Source of the DNA: Cellulomonas sp. IC4_254
Lineage (GTDB): Bacteria > Actinomycetota > Actinomycetes > Actinomycetales > Cellulomonadaceae
Reading direction: 5' to 3'
Assembly: GCF_011603975.1 (NCBI RefSeq)
Contig: NZ_JAANNB010000012.1
Location: forward strand, 1-35,662
DNA length: 35,662 bases
This document shows positions 9,508-18,206 of the stretch, in pieces. Below the pieces are notes generated by a model that was given only the letters and a program-made list of their open reading frames with translations, ran no database searches and was not told the origin of the DNA. Every line of letters begins with the position of its first letter. Position 1 is the stretch's first letter. The position numbers were made by a program, and so were the translations under genes.

Positions 9508-9513
9508 AGGATA
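9508..9513 (-). promoter_or_regulatory. Candidate -10 box of hom
   Basis: TATCCT on the minus strand would give a leader of about 75 bases before hom. No good -35 is seen. Confidence 0.4.
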
Positions 9514-9562
9514 GGGGGACCCCATCGGCGGGCGGCCCGGTATCCACACCGTGGGCGTGGCG

Positions 9563-9587
9563 GTCCGGCGGGCCGTTGCGGCCGGAC
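9563..9587 (-). terminator. Hairpin after hepT
   Basis: GTCCGGC pairs with GCCGGAC around an 11-base loop that can itself pair in part (GGCC/GGCC). It begins 3 bases beyond the hepT stop and would separate the toxin-antitoxin module from hom. Confidence 0.5.
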
Positions 9588-9590
9588 GCG

Positions 9591-9929
9591 TCAGGTGGTC
9601 GTGCCGATCGCCTCGGCCGCGGCCAGCAGGCGAGCGCGCAGCGGCACGAGGTCGCGGGCGACAGCCTCCCGGACCACGTCCGACTCGACGGCGAAGTACC
9701 CGTGCACGATCCGGTTCCGCGTGGAGCGGACCGAGAACCAGTCGCCGCCGCAGATCTCGTCGCGCATCGCGGCGGGCAGGCCCGCGAGGCAGTCGATCGC
9801 GGCAGCCAGCCGCAGGCACGCCGCGTCGAACCCTGCCGGGTCGTCCAGACCGAGACGATCGACGTGCTGCCGCACGGCATCGACGTGCTCGACCGCCTCA
9901 CCCACCAGATCTGCCGGCGTGCGCTTCAC
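9591..9929 (-). CDS. hepT: HEPN toxin of HepT type
   Basis: A 112-residue, mostly helical protein. It carries the motif RX4HXY as R71-N-R-I-V-H76-G-Y78, the signature of HepT (DUF86) HEPN ribonuclease toxins, which cut RNA using Arg and His. In characterised HepT/MntA pairs the motif tyrosine is modified with AMP units by the MntA antitoxin, blocking the toxin; both partners are present here. The start is GTG at 9929, overlapping the antitoxin stop as GTGA. The RNA target is unknown. HepT is the best fit; other HEPN families lack the exact motif. Confidence 0.85.
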   Translation of the reverse strand: MKRTPADLVGEAVEHVDAVRQHVDRLGLDDPAGFDAACLRLAAAIDCLAGLPAAMRDEICGGDWFSVRSTRNRIVHGYFAVESDVVREAVARDLVPLRARLLAAAEAIGTTT

Positions 9930-10546
9930 AGCGGCAGCGCCTGAACCGTGGCGGCGACCCGGGGCTTGAGCATCCGGGCGGGCACCAGGTCCACCGGTCG
10001 CTCCAAGATGCGTTCGAGCGCCGCCTGCGCACGACCCAGGTCGAACAGGCTCACCTTCGGTGCCAGGTCGACGAGCAGGTCCACGTCCGACTCCGGCCCG
10101 TCCTCCCCACGGGCGACCGACCCGAAGACCCGGACGTTGGACATCCCGTGCCGCTCCGCCGTCGCGACGATCGCGTCGCGCTGCCGCCCCAGCACCCGGC
10201 TGAGCATCGACTCGGCCTGCGGACCCGGCCCGTCCTCCGGCGGCGCCCCGCCGTGCCCGTCCCCGGGCGCCCCGCCGACCACCACCTCCGCGGCCGGCGG
10301 GACGAGGTCCACCCGCCGCAGCAGGCGCGCCACCTCCGGCTGGCTGCGACCGAGCGCCGCGGCGATCCGCCGCTGGCTCCAGCCGAGGTCCGCCGCCTGC
10401 CGGGCGGCGAGCACGAGCGCGCGCGCCGCCTCCGCCCGCAGCCGGTCGGCTCGCGCCGCCGTCTCCCCGAGGTACGCGCCGAACGCCGCCTCGACCGCTG
10501 TCGTCCCGCCGTGCTCCTGGTCCGGGCCCGTGTCCGTGTCGACCAT
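9926..10546 (-). CDS. mntA: MntA-type nucleotidyltransferase antitoxin fused to an N-terminal HTH domain
   Basis: A 206-residue two-domain protein. Residues about 55-78 (LGWSQRRIAAALGRSQPEVA) form a helix-turn-helix, followed by a Gly/Pro-rich linker (about 85-112). Residues about 115-206 are a minimal nucleotidyltransferase with GSVARG (142-147) and SDVDLLVD (153-160), which together give the MntA signature GS-X10-DXD, plus a third acidic residue in PVDLV. Known MntA antitoxins AMPylate HepT and are usually the bare domain of about 100-140 residues. The HTH suggests that this protein also binds its own operator; an inverted repeat lies over the promoter. ATG 10546 is chosen from GGAGGTGG about 6 bases upstream. 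Confidence 0.85.
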   Translation of the reverse strand: MVDTDTGPDQEHGGTTAVEAAFGAYLGETAARADRLRAEAARALVLAARQAADLGWSQRRIAAALGRSQPEVARLLRRVDLVPPAAEVVVGGAPGDGHGGAPPEDGPGPQAESMLSRVLGRQRDAIVATAERHGMSNVRVFGSVARGEDGPESDVDLLVDLAPKVSLFDLGRAQAALERILERPVDLVPARMLKPRVAATVQALPL

Positions 10547-10552
10547 CGGTGA

Positions 10553-10577
10553 CCACCTCCGATAGCAGAAGCTATCG
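10553..10577 (-). promoter_or_regulatory. Inverted repeat operator, -10 box and ribosome site of the toxin-antitoxin operon
   Basis: CGATAGC-AGAA-GCTATCG (10560-10577) is a perfect 7-bp inverted repeat with a 4-base centre, an AT-richer island in its surroundings. On the minus strand it contains TAGCTT, a TANNNT -10 box, and abuts the ribosome site GGAGGTGG (10553-10560). A repressor bound here would cover the promoter; the HTH domain of the antitoxin is the obvious candidate. Confidence 0.6.
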
Positions 10578-10635
10578 ACGGCGCGGAGCACCCAACCCGG
10601 GGTTCGCCACCTACGCAGCACCTCCGGGCGAGCGG

Positions 10636-12027
10636 TCAGCCCAGGTCGAGCGCCAGCAGGTCGTCCTCGGTCTCGCGCCGCACCAGCACCCGGGTGGCGC
10701 CGTCGCGCACCGCCACCACCGGAGGCCGCGGCACGTGGTTGTAGTTCGACGCCATCGACCGCCCGTACGCGCCGGTGGCCGCGACCGCGAGCAGGTCGCC
10801 CGCCGCCACGTCGGCCGGCAGCTGCACCTCGTGCACGACGATGTCGCCGCTCTCGCAGTGCTTGCCGACCACCCGCGCGAGCACGGTCTCGGCGGCGCCC
10901 TGCCGGGACACGACGGCCGCGTGATAGTGCGCGCCGTACAGGGCGGGCCGGATGTTGTCGCTCATCCCGCCGTCGACCGACACGTACAGCCGCGACCGCC
11001 CCTCGTCGAGGGACACGGGCTTCACGGTGCCCACGGTGTACAGCGTGAGGGTGGTGGGGCCGACGATCGCCCGGCCGGGCTCGAACGACAGCCGGGGCAG
11101 CGGCGTCCCGAGGGACGTGCAGGTCGCGTCGACCGCCGCGGCGATCTCCTTCGCGATCCGGTCGACGTCGAGCGGGACCTCGCCGGGCAGGTAGGCGATG
11201 CCGAACCCGCCGCCGAGGTCGACCTCCGGCACCAGGTACCCGGTGCGCCCGGCCAGCTCCGCGCGAAGCCCGAGGACGGACTGCGCCGCCACCGCGAACC
11301 CGGCGGGGTCGAGGATCTGCGACCCGATGTGCGAGTGGATGCCCAGCAGCCGCAGCTCGGGGTGCCGCAGCACGAGCTGCAGCGCGGTCAGCGCCGGGCT
11401 CTCCCCGCCGTCGGCGGGCGTCGCGACCGAGAGGCCGAACTTCTGGTCCTCGTGCGCGGTGGAGATGTACTCGTGACCGCCGGCGTGCACGCCGGTGGTC
11501 ACACGCACCATGACGGGGGCCGGCTCCGCGCCGGCGCTGCGGGCGCGGACCGCCGCGGCGACGCGCTCGACCTCGCCGAGGGAGTCGACGATGATCCGCC
11601 CGACGCCCGCGTCCAGCGCGCGGGCGATCTCGGCGTCGGACTTGTTGTTGCCGTGCAGCCCGAGGTCGACGCCCGGCACGCCCGCCCGGAGCGCGACGGC
11701 GAGCTCGCCGCCGGTCGAGGTGTCGACCCGCAGCCCCTCCTCGTGCGCCCAGCGGGCGACCGCGACCGACAGGAACGCCTTGCCCGCGTAGTAGACGTCG
11801 ACACCGGCACCGACCTCGGCGAACGCGGTCTCGAAGGCGGTGCGCAGCGCGCGCGCCCGGGCCCGGAAGTCGGCCTCGTCCAGGACGTAGGCCGGCGTGC
11901 CCTGCTCGGCGGCGAGGTCGCGCAGGTCGACCCCCGCGACGCGCACGGCCCCGTCGGCGCCGCGGCCCGCGGAGGCGGGCCAGGGCAGGCCGAGCGGGGC
12001 CGGCGCGGCGGACGGGTCGCCGGTCAC
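10636..12027 (-). CDS. lysA: Diaminopimelate decarboxylase
   Basis: PLP-dependent alanine racemase-fold enzyme of 463 residues that makes lysine from meso-diaminopimelate. The PLP lysine is in [11 protein letters not shown], the phosphate-binding glycines in [10 protein letters not shown] and SFEPGRAIV, and the active-site cysteine in GKHCESGD, contributed by the second subunit. GTG at 12027 overlaps the argS stop as GTGA. The upstream open frame is a shadow of argS. argS-lysA-hom is a common actinobacterial order, here interrupted after lysA by the toxin-antitoxin pair. Confidence 0.97.
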   Translation of the reverse strand: MTGDPSAAPAPLGLPWPASAGRGADGAVRVAGVDLRDLAAEQGTPAYVLDEADFRARARALRTAFETAFAEVGAGVDVYYAGKAFLSVAVARWAHEEGLRVDTSTGGELAVALRAGVPGVDLGLHGNNKSDAEIARALDAGVGRIIVDSLGEVERVAAAVRARSAGAEPAPVMVRVTTGVHAGGHEYISTAHEDQKFGLSVATPADGGESPALTALQLVLRHPELRLLGIHSHIGSQILDPAGFAVAAQSVLGLRAELAGRTGYLVPEVDLGGGFGIAYLPGEVPLDVDRIAKEIAAAVDATCTSLGTPLPRLSFEPGRAIVGPTTLTLYTVGTVKPVSLDEGRSRLYVSVDGGMSDNIRPALYGAHYHAAVVSRQGAAETVLARVVGKHCESGDIVVHEVQLPADVAAGDLLAVAATGAYGRSMASNYNHVPRPPVVAVRDGATRVLVRRETEDDLLALDLG

Positions 12028-13703
12028 ATGCGCTCCGGGGCGCTCACGCCGAGCAGGGTCAGGCCGTTCGCGAGCACCTGCCGGGTGGCGTCGTTGAGCC
12101 ACAGGCGGGTCCGGTGCACGTCGGACACCTGCTCGTCGCCGAACGGCAGGACGCGGCGCTGGTCGTACCACTTGTGGTACGCCCCGGCGAGCTCCTCCAG
12201 GTACCGGGCGACGCGGTGCGGCTCGCGCAGCTCGGCCGCCTGGGCGACGATCCGCGGCAGCTCGGCGATCTTGCCCAGCAGTGCCGACTCCGTCGGGTGG
12301 TCGAGCAGCGACGCGTCGAAGCCGTCCTCCCGGCGCACCCCCGCGTCGGCGGCGTTCCGGCCGACCGCGCAGGTGCGGGCGTGCGCGTACTGCACGTAGA
12401 ACACCGGGTTCTCGTTCTTCGCGCTCGCGAGCAGGTCCAGGTCGAGGTCGATCGACGAGTCCGCGGACGACCGCGCCAGCGAGTACCGGGCTGCGTCGAC
12501 GCCGACGGCGTCCACCAGGTCCTCCAGCGTGACGACGGTGCCCGCCCGCTTGCTCATCCGCATCGGCTGGCCGTCCTTGAGCAGGTTGACCATCTGCCCG
12601 ATGAGGATCTCCAGGTTGACGCCCGGGGTGTCGCCGAACGCGGCGCACATGGCCATCATCCGGCCGATGTACCCGTGGTGGTCGGCGCCGAGCATGATGA
12701 TCACGCGGTCGAAGCCGCGCTCGCGCTTGTCCAGGTAGTACGCGAGGTCGCCCGCGATGTACGCGGCGTCCCCGTCGGACTTGATGATGACCCGGTCCTT
12801 GTCGTCGCCGAAGTCGGTGGTGCGCAGCCAGGTGGCGCCGTCCGCCTCGAAGATGTGGCCGTTCTCGCGCAGCCGGGCCACGGCGCGGTCGACGGCGCCG
12901 GTCTCGTGCAGCGTGTCCTCGTGGAAGTACACGTCGAAGTCGACGCCGAAGTCGTGCAGCGCCTGCTTGATCTCCGCGAACATCAGGTCGACGCCGCGCG
13001 CGCGGAACGCCTCCTGCGCCTCGGCGTCGGGCAGCGTGCGCGGGTCGGGCTCGCCGGCCGCGGCGGCCTGGGCGATCACGGCGTCGGCGATGTCGGCGAT
13101 GTACTGGCCGCCGTAGCCGTCCTCCGGCGCCTCCTCGCCCTTCGCCCGGGCGAGCAGCGAGCGGGCGAACCGGTCGATCTGCGCGCCGTGGTCGTTGAAG
13201 TAGTACTCCCGGCCGACGCGCGCGCCGGACGCCTCGAGCACCCGCGCGAGGCTGTCGCCGACCGCGGCCCAGCGCACGCCGCCGATGTGGATCGGGCCGG
13301 TCGGGTTCGCGGAGACGAACTCCAGGTTGATCGACTCGCCGGCGAGCGTCTCGTTGCGGCCGTAGGCGGTGCCGGCCTCGACGACCGAGCGCGCGAGCTC
13401 GCCCGCCGCGGCCGCGTCCAGCGTGATGTTGAGGAAGCCGGGGCCGGCCACGTCGACCTTCGCGACGCCCGGGGCGTCCGCGAGCCGGCGCGCGAGCTCC
13501 TCGGCGAAGGCGCGCGGGTTGGTCCCGGCCTTCTTCGCGAGCTGCAGCGCGATGTTGGTGGCCCAGTCGCCGTGCTCGCGCTGGCGGGGTCGCTCCACGT
13601 GCACGGTGGCGGGCAGGTCGGCGGCGTCCAGGGCGAAGGTCCCGTCGGCGACGGCGCCCGCGAGGGCGGCGCGCAGGGACTCGGAGAGCTCAGCGGGGGT
13701 CAC
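12024..13703 (-). CDS. argS: Arginyl-tRNA synthetase
   Basis: Class I synthetase of 559 residues charging tRNA-Arg. Seen in order: an N-terminal ArgRS additional domain (about 1-110), the catalytic core with [14 protein letters not shown] (HIGH-type motif HIGG), a KMSKS-like [14 protein letters not shown], and a C-terminal helical anticodon-binding DALR domain. The start is GTG at 13703, 6 bases after a TACGCT box, so it is probably leaderless. A tRNA-Arg(CCG) gene, a substrate of this enzyme, lies 2.2 kb away in the same window. Confidence 0.97.
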   Translation of the reverse strand: MTPAELSESLRAALAGAVADGTFALDAADLPATVHVERPRQREHGDWATNIALQLAKKAGTNPRAFAEELARRLADAPGVAKVDVAGPGFLNITLDAAAAGELARSVVEAGTAYGRNETLAGESINLEFVSANPTGPIHIGGVRWAAVGDSLARVLEASGARVGREYYFNDHGAQIDRFARSLLARAKGEEAPEDGYGGQYIADIADAVIAQAAAAGEPDPRTLPDAEAQEAFRARGVDLMFAEIKQALHDFGVDFDVYFHEDTLHETGAVDRAVARLRENGHIFEADGATWLRTTDFGDDKDRVIIKSDGDAAYIAGDLAYYLDKRERGFDRVIIMLGADHHGYIGRMMAMCAAFGDTPGVNLEILIGQMVNLLKDGQPMRMSKRAGTVVTLEDLVDAVGVDAARYSLARSSADSSIDLDLDLLASAKNENPVFYVQYAHARTCAVGRNAADAGVRREDGFDASLLDHPTESALLGKIAELPRIVAQAAELREPHRVARYLEELAGAYHKWYDQRRVLPFGDEQVSDVHRTRLWLNDATRQVLANGLTLLGVSAPERM

Positions 13704-13709
13704 CGGACA

Positions 13710-13715
13710 AGCGTA
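13710..13715 (-). promoter_or_regulatory. -10 box TACGCT of argS, probable leaderless promoter
   Basis: TACGCT matches TANNNT and ends 6 bases before the GTG of argS; no Shine-Dalgarno sequence is visible in this space. Confidence 0.6.
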
Positions 13716-13743
13716 GCGACGCGCCGGGGCTGCCCCGAACCCG

Positions 13744-15045
13744 TCAGGCGGGCTCCGCGGGGGGCTCCCCCGGTCCGGTCCGCGGCCGGCGCGGCCCCCA
13801 GGTGTCCTCCAGCATCACCGGCCGGCAGGCCACGGTCGCCGCGCCGAGCAGCACCACCAGCGTCCCGAGCAGGAACAGCAGCGCGGCGGTCCACGTGCCC
13901 GTCGCGTCGTACAGCGCGCCGACGAGCAGCGGACCGGTCCCGGCGATGGCGTACCCGACGCCCTGCGTGAACCCGGACAGCGAGGCGGCGCCGGCGGAGG
14001 TGCGCGTGCGCAGGTTGATCAGGGCGAGCAGCACCGGGAACGCACCCGGCCCGATGCCGCCCAGCAGCACCCAGAGCCAGACCGGCCCGCCCGGGGCGAC
14101 CAGCAGCCCGACGTACGACACCGCCCAGCACGTCACGAACACCACGACCAGACCGATCGGGTTCCGCATCCGGGCCGCGGCGATCGGCGCGACCAGCGCG
14201 GGCGGCAGCCCGAGGATCGCGAACACCGACAGCCACACCCCGGCCGCGTGCTGCGACGTGCCGCCGTCGACCAGGATCTGCGGCAGCCAGGCGAACATGA
14301 CGTAGGAGTCGAGCGAGTTCATCGCGAACGTGACCGCCATGCCCCACGCGAGCGGGCTGCGCCACACCCGGCCGCCGGACCGGTGCCGCGAGGTCAGCGC
14401 GGGCGTCGTCGCGGGTGCCCGGCGCAGCAGCCCGGACAGGTGCGTCCGCGCCGCGGCGGACCGGACGACCACCACGACCCACGGCACCGCCGCCAGCACC
14501 CCGACGACCGCCCACACCGACAGCGCCGTCCGCCAGCCGAGCCGCTCCGCCACCGGCAGGGCGAGCAGCGCCGGCAGCGCCGTGCTGAACGACATGGTCA
14601 CCGAGTAGATCGACGTCACCACGCCGATCCGGTCCGGGAAGTACCGCTTCACCACCGGGGGCAGCAGCACGTTGCCCATGCCCATGCCGGCCAGCGCGAT
14701 CACGGACCAGCCGAGGAACCCCGCGGCCGACGTCGACGCGGACCGGACGACCTCGCCGGTCACGGACAGCAGCATCGCCGCCACCAGCAGCGGCTCCAGG
14801 CCGACCCGGCGGGCCAGCACCGGGGTCAGGGAGCCGAACGCCGCGAACGACGCCACCGGGATGGTGCCGAGCAGGCCCGCCTCGGTCGGCGACAGCGCCA
14901 CGTCCGCGCGCACCAGGTCGAGGATCGGCGACACCGAGGCGACCGCGATCCGCAGGTTCAGCGCGACCAGCACGACGCCGAGCAGCACGACGCGGCGGCC
15001 TCGCCAGGGCGCGACGGTGCCGGCGGGCGGGGTGGTGGACGACAT
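13744..15045 (-). CDS. MFS transporter of the CynX/NimT type
   Basis: A 433-residue membrane protein with 12 predicted hydrophobic segments in two halves and a central charged loop (about residues 200-230). The opening [26 protein letters not shown] and the [23 protein letters not shown] motif between helices 2 and 3 match the cyanate/nitroimidazole (CynX/NimT) branch of the major facilitator superfamily. The substrate is unknown. ATG 15045 with a weak GAGGCC site is preferred; the upstream open frame is a shadow. It is divergent from a GntR/FadR regulator, which probably controls it. Confidence 0.88.
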   Translation of the reverse strand: MSSTTPPAGTVAPWRGRRVVLLGVVLVALNLRIAVASVSPILDLVRADVALSPTEAGLLGTIPVASFAAFGSLTPVLARRVGLEPLLVAAMLLSVTGEVVRSASTSAAGFLGWSVIALAGMGMGNVLLPPVVKRYFPDRIGVVTSIYSVTMSFSTALPALLALPVAERLGWRTALSVWAVVGVLAAVPWVVVVVRSAAARTHLSGLLRRAPATTPALTSRHRSGGRVWRSPLAWGMAVTFAMNSLDSYVMFAWLPQILVDGGTSQHAAGVWLSVFAILGLPPALVAPIAAARMRNPIGLVVVFVTCWAVSYVGLLVAPGGPVWLWVLLGGIGPGAFPVLLALINLRTRTSAGAASLSGFTQGVGYAIAGTGPLLVGALYDATGTWTAALLFLLGTLVVLLGAATVACRPVMLEDTWGPRRPRTGPGEPPAEPA

Positions 15046-15106
15046 GCGGCCTCGGTTCTGCACGGGAGACTGCGCGCGTCGGCGGGCGCTGGCGGACGGG
15101 TGCCCC

Positions 15107-15135
15107 GGTCGTGTTGAATCGCGGCACAACTGACC
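15107..15135. promoter_or_regulatory. Imperfect dyad between the MFS and GntR genes
   Basis: GGTC-gt-GTTG (15107-15116) mirrors CAAC-t-GACC (15127-15135) around a 10-base centre. It sits in the divergent intergenic region, 16 bases before the regulator's ATG, a natural place for a GntR/FadR operator. Binding is inferred. Confidence 0.5.
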
Positions 15136-15151
15136 AGGGAGACTACTCCGC

Positions 15152-15805
15152 ATGACGCGACGCACCGGACTCATCGACGCGACGGTGGCGCAGCTCCGAG
15201 CGCGCATCACCTCCGGCGACTGGCCGGTCGGCACCCGCATCCCGCCGGAGCCCGCCCTGGTCGAGCTGCTCGGCGTCGGCCGCAACACGGTCCGGGAGGC
15301 GGTCCAGTCCCTGGTGCACGCCGGGCTCGTCGAGCGCCGGCAGGGCTCGGGCACCTACGTGCTGTCCACCTCGGAGCTCGCGGTCAGCATGAGCCGGCAG
15401 ATCGCCGACGCCCGGCAGCGCGACGTCATCGAGGTGCGCCGCAGCCTGGAGGTGGAGGCCGCCCGCCTCGCCGCGCGCCGCCGCACCACCACCGACGTGG
15501 CGACGATCACCGGCCTGCGCGACCAGCGCGCGGAGGCGTACCGCTCCGGCGCGCTGGACCGGATGGTCGCCGCCGACCTGGCGCTGCACCGGGCCATCGC
15601 CCGGGCCGCGCGCAACCCCGTGCTGCTGTCGCTGTACGAGAACCTGATCGACGCGATCACGGACAACATCCGGTTCAACTTCGCGCAGGTCCTGCAGGAC
15701 GGCGACAACCACGACGGCCTGGTCGAGGCGATCGCGGCGGGCGACGACGTGCGCGCCGTGGACGAGACCAGCGTGTACCTGTCGGGGCTGCTCGGGGAGG
15801 ACTGA
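15152..15805 (+). CDS. GntR-family regulator, FadR/FCD type
   Basis: A 217-residue repressor-like protein. The N-terminal winged helix (about 5-75) has the GntR signature, GTRIPPEPALVELLGVGRNT followed by VREAVQSLVHAGLVERRQGSGTYV. The C-terminal domain (about 90-210) is all-helical with the FCD pattern: EVRRSLEVEAARLAA, a D-x3-H pair in DLALHRAIARAARNP, and a late His in DNHDGLVEAIAAGD, usually metal- or acid-binding. ATG 15152 has AGGGAGA about 10 bases upstream. It probably senses a small organic acid and controls the divergent MFS transporter. Confidence 0.9.
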   Translation: MTRRTGLIDATVAQLRARITSGDWPVGTRIPPEPALVELLGVGRNTVREAVQSLVHAGLVERRQGSGTYVLSTSELAVSMSRQIADARQRDVIEVRRSLEVEAARLAARRRTTTDVATITGLRDQRAEAYRSGALDRMVAADLALHRAIARAARNPVLLSLYENLIDAITDNIRFNFAQVLQDGDNHDGLVEAIAAGDDVRAVDETSVYLSGLLGED

Positions 15806-15813
15806 GAGCCTGG

Positions 15814-15819
15814 TAGTCT
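15814..15819 (+). promoter_or_regulatory. -10 box of tRNA-Arg
   Basis: TGGTAGTCT contains an extended -10 (TG-G-TAGTCT) 46 bases before the mature tRNA 5' end, leaving a short leader to be trimmed by RNase P. Confidence 0.5.
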
Positions 15820-15865
15820 CGTGCACCGCGCCGCTGGTTCGCCGGTGGGCGTGCGGCGGTACCCC

Positions 15866-15941
15866 GCCCTCGTAGCTCAGTGGATAGAGCGTCTGCCTCC
15901 GGAGCAGAAGGTCGTAGGTTCGAATCCTATCGAGGGCACCA
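15866..15941 (+). tRNA. tRNA-Arg (anticodon CCG)
   Basis: A full cloverleaf is readable: acceptor GCCCTCG/CGAGGGC, D-arm GCTC...GAGC, anticodon stem TCTGC/GCAGA with loop CTCCGGA giving anticodon CCG (codon CGG), and T-arm GTAGG/CCTAT (one G-T pair) with TTCGAAT. The discriminator A is followed by an encoded CCA (15939-15941). CGG is a frequent arginine codon in this GC-rich window. Confidence 0.97.
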
Positions 15942-15944
15942 GCA

Positions 15945-15977
15945 CGAAGGCCCGGCCCGACAGGGACCGGGCCTTCG
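15945..15977 (+). terminator. Terminator after tRNA-Arg
   Basis: CGAAGGCCCGG pairs with CCGGGCCTTCG, and CCC with GGG inside around a GACA loop with a single bulged A. It starts 4 bases after the CCA end and could also stop transcripts from the convergent oxidoreductase gene. Confidence 0.85.
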
Positions 15978-16014
15978 TCGTCCCCCGGGGCCCCGGTCGT
16001 CCGGGCCGGGCGCG

Positions 16015-17001
16015 TCAGCCGTCCGCCGGGAACCGGATCCCCGCCGCCAGCCGCGCCGCGGTCTGCACCCGGCTGACCGCCACGCTGCCGTCCAGCCACG
16101 CCGCGGCCGACGCCCGGTCGTCCTCCTCGACCGCCCGGACGAACGCCCGGAACTCCGTCGCGAGCCGGTCCCCCGCCAGGCCGTCGTCGACGGTCTCCAC
16201 GGTGCCGTCGGCCAGCTCGAGCGTCACCGCGCCGACCAGGTTGGGCGACGCCGAGGTGGTGATCCGGCCCGCGGTGCCCTGGATCAGCCCGCCCTGCGGC
16301 CCGGCCGAGTCCTTCGCCTGCGTGCAGGTGGCGACGAACCCCGGGTAGCGCAGCACCAGCACGCCGCTGGTGTCGATCCCGCGCTGCACGTTCGGGGTGT
16401 ACGCCGCGTGCTCCGGCTCGCCGAACAGCCCCAGGACGAAGTGCAGGTTGTACAGGCCGAGGTCCATCAGCGCGCCACCGGACTGCTGCGGGTCGAACGC
16501 CGGCGGCACCTCGCCCGCGCGGAACGCGTCGTAGCGCCGCGAGTACTGGCTGTACTGGCTCTGCACCAGCTTCACGTCGCCGATCCGCGGCAGCCAGTCC
16601 CGCACCTGCCGGAACGCGGCCAGGTGGATCGTGGTGATCGCCTCGAACAGGAACCGGCCGCGCTCCGCGGCGAGCGCGCGGAGCGCCAGCGCCTCGTCGA
16701 CCGTGCTCGTCATCGGCTTCTCGACCACCACGTGCAGCCCGCGCTCCAGGCCCTCTCGGGCGTACGCGACGTGCGCGGCGTTCGGCACGGCCACGTACAG
16801 CGTGTCGATCCCGGCGGCGCACAGCGCGTCCAGGCTGTCGGTCACGAGCGCGACCCCGGTGCGCGCGGCCAGCCCGCGCGCCCGGTCCAGCGAGCCCGTC
16901 CGGGCCAGCAGCCCCACGACCTCCAGGCCCGGGACGCGCGGCGCCGCGCTCTCCAGGAACTCCGCCACCATGGCACCCGCACCGACGACCCCGAGACGCA
17001 T
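16015..17001 (-). CDS. Gfo/Idh/MocA-family oxidoreductase
   Basis: A 328-residue NAD(P)-dependent dehydrogenase. The N-terminal Rossmann fold has RLGVVGAGAMVAEFLE, and the conserved EKP motif is in HVVVEKPMTST, where the lysine is catalytic. The C-terminal alpha/beta domain has GGALMDLGLYNLHFVLGLFG, a form of the usual GGxxxDxGxY/H substrate motif. Members act on sugars, inositols or trans-dihydrodiols; the substrate is not readable here. ATG 17001 is used; a GTG directly before it (17004) is an alternative. It converges on the tRNA gene and shares no obvious operon with a sugar transporter. Confidence 0.9.
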   Translation of the reverse strand: MRLGVVGAGAMVAEFLESAAPRVPGLEVVGLLARTGSLDRARGLAARTGVALVTDSLDALCAAGIDTLYVAVPNAAHVAYAREGLERGLHVVVEKPMTSTVDEALALRALAAERGRFLFEAITTIHLAAFRQVRDWLPRIGDVKLVQSQYSQYSRRYDAFRAGEVPPAFDPQQSGGALMDLGLYNLHFVLGLFGEPEHAAYTPNVQRGIDTSGVLVLRYPGFVATCTQAKDSAGPQGGLIQGTAGRITTSASPNLVGAVTLELADGTVETVDDGLAGDRLATEFRAFVRAVEEDDRASAAAWLDGSVAVSRVQTAARLAAGIRFPADG

Positions 17002-17053
17002 CACCCGGAGATCATCCCCCGCCGCCGGGGCGCCCCCGACCGCGCCCGGCGGG

Positions 17054-17356
17054 TCAGCGCGGCGCGCGCGGCAGCGACCGGGTCGCCGGCTCCGCGAACT
17101 CCAGGGTGATCCGCAGGTGCCGCAGCTCCCGCTGGTCGAGCACCCGTCCGGCGCCCTCGTAGTGGATCGACTCGCCGTCGATCAGCTCCAGCCGCGCCAT
17201 CGGCGCGTCGACCAGCAACGTCTCCGTGGTCGCGTCCTCGACGCGCAGGCTCCCCCCGGTGCCCTCGATGCGGACCGTGTGGCCCCGCAGGTCGACCGCA
17301 CGCAGCAGGGCGCGGGTCGCGCCGTCGCGCAGCAGGATCCGGGTCGGTCGCAGCAC
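17054..17356 (-). CDS. Hypothetical protein, 100 residues
   Basis: Not recognised. The sequence has alternating hydrophobic and polar residues (RPTRILLRDG, HTVRIEGTGGSLRVED, TTETLLVDAPMARLELIDGE), suggesting a small all-beta fold, with no signal peptide or membrane segment. GTG 17356 has GGAAGG 7 bases upstream; an ATG at 17416 with GGAGG 10 bases upstream would add 20 basic residues. It lies 52 bases upstream of the oxidoreductase start's other side, on the same strand as and following no clear operon partner. Confidence 0.6.
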   Translation of the reverse strand: MLRPTRILLRDGATRALLRAVDLRGHTVRIEGTGGSLRVEDATTETLLVDAPMARLELIDGESIHYEGAGRVLDQRELRHLRITLEFAEPATRSLPRAPR

Positions 17357-17687
17357 AGGGGGTCCTTCCGGGGCGGGGTCGTGCGGGCGGCGCGGCGCGG
17401 CGCCGGGGAAGCGCATGCCACCCGGTCCTCCGATCGGCTGCGACCCGGTCCGATGTGAGGGTTCCGGCGCCGTCACCTGGGACGGGGCACGTGACCGGCC
17501 GGCCGGACGCCCGGACGGGCGACGCCGCCGTGCTCGCGCGCGGCCGTCGGGGTGACCTCCCGGGACCGTCCGGGCGACCGCCCGCGGCCGTCCGGGTGAC
17601 CTCGGCAGGGTTCGCGCACCGCGGGTCGCCAGGTACCGCCACACTCGCGCCCGGGGGCGACGCCCCGTCGACCACCGAGGAGGCGCC
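17357..17687. other. Divergent intergenic region with periodic repeats
   Basis: 331 bases between divergent genes. No convincing gene was found. It holds the three 22-bp-spaced motifs listed separately and further short GTCAC/GTGAC pairs (17472-17496). No strong -10 box was seen for either gene. Confidence 0.6.
17544..17601. repeat. Three motif copies at an exact 22-bp period
   Basis: CCGTCGGGGTGACC (17544-17557), CCGTCCGGGCGACC (17566-17579) and CCGTCCGGGTGACC (17588-17601) differ at one or two positions, and their starts are 22 bp apart, about two helical turns. The outer two share a longer 20-bp match. They lie 87-144 bases upstream of the next gene, so they could be regulator sites on one face of the DNA. 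Confidence 0.7.
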
Positions 17688-18206
17688 GTGCCCGGAGCGA
17701 CCGCCCTGCCCGTGCTGCGGCTGGCGTGGCGGCCCGAGCGGGCGGAGCTGGCGGACGCGCTCCGCGTCCTGCGGCGCCTCAACCGGGGCCGGGACGTCCG
17801 CCTGCTCGCCGGCGTCCTGGCGGTCGGAGCGGGGCTCTGGGCGCTCGGGCTGCCCGTCGGGTCCGCGCTGCCGTTCGTCGTCGTGCCGGTGGTGCTCGTC
17901 GTGCTCCCGCTCCACCGGCTCGCGGCGCGCCTGTCGTGGCGCCGGAATCCGCGGCTGCGGGCCGAGCACGTCGCCGACGTCGTGCCCGCCGAGGGCGTGC
18001 GCCTGGCCGTCGGCGACATCTCCTCGACGTACCGGTGGTCCGCGTTCACCGGTGTCCGGGAGACCGAGCACCAGTTCCTGCTCACCCTCCCCCGCGGGCG
18101 GCGCACGTCCGTCCTCCCGCTGCCGAAGCGGGCCGCGGCGCCGGGTGAGGTGGACGCCCTGCGTTCCGTCCTCGCCGCCGCGCTCGGCGAACCCCCGCGG
18201 CGCTGA
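17688..18206 (+). CDS. YcxB-like membrane protein
   Basis: A 172-residue protein. Residues about 38-75 form two closely spaced hydrophobic segments (LLAGVLAVGAGLWALGL and LPFVVVPVVLVVLPL). The C-terminal part (about 95-150) is cytosolic-looking, with STYRWSAFTGVRETEHQFLL followed by a basic turn and VLPLPKRA. This matches the YcxB-like domain pattern, where two membrane spans precede a PH-like domain ending in ...P-KRAF. Function of that family is not established. GTG 17688 has GGAGG 4 bases upstream. The CPBP-like gene begins 49 bases after its stop, so the two may be co-transcribed. Confidence 0.65.
   Translation: MPGATALPVLRLAWRPERAELADALRVLRRLNRGRDVRLLAGVLAVGAGLWALGLPVGSALPFVVVPVVLVVLPLHRLAARLSWRRNPRLRAEHVADVVPAEGVRLAVGDISSTYRWSAFTGVRETEHQFLLTLPRGRRTSVLPLPKRAAAPGEVDALRSVLAAALGEPPRR

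Noticed and set aside
15866-15941. tRNA-Arg as an integration site for a mobile element
   Set aside because: No integrase, excisionase or repeated tRNA 3' end was seen on either side; flanking genes look chromosomal.
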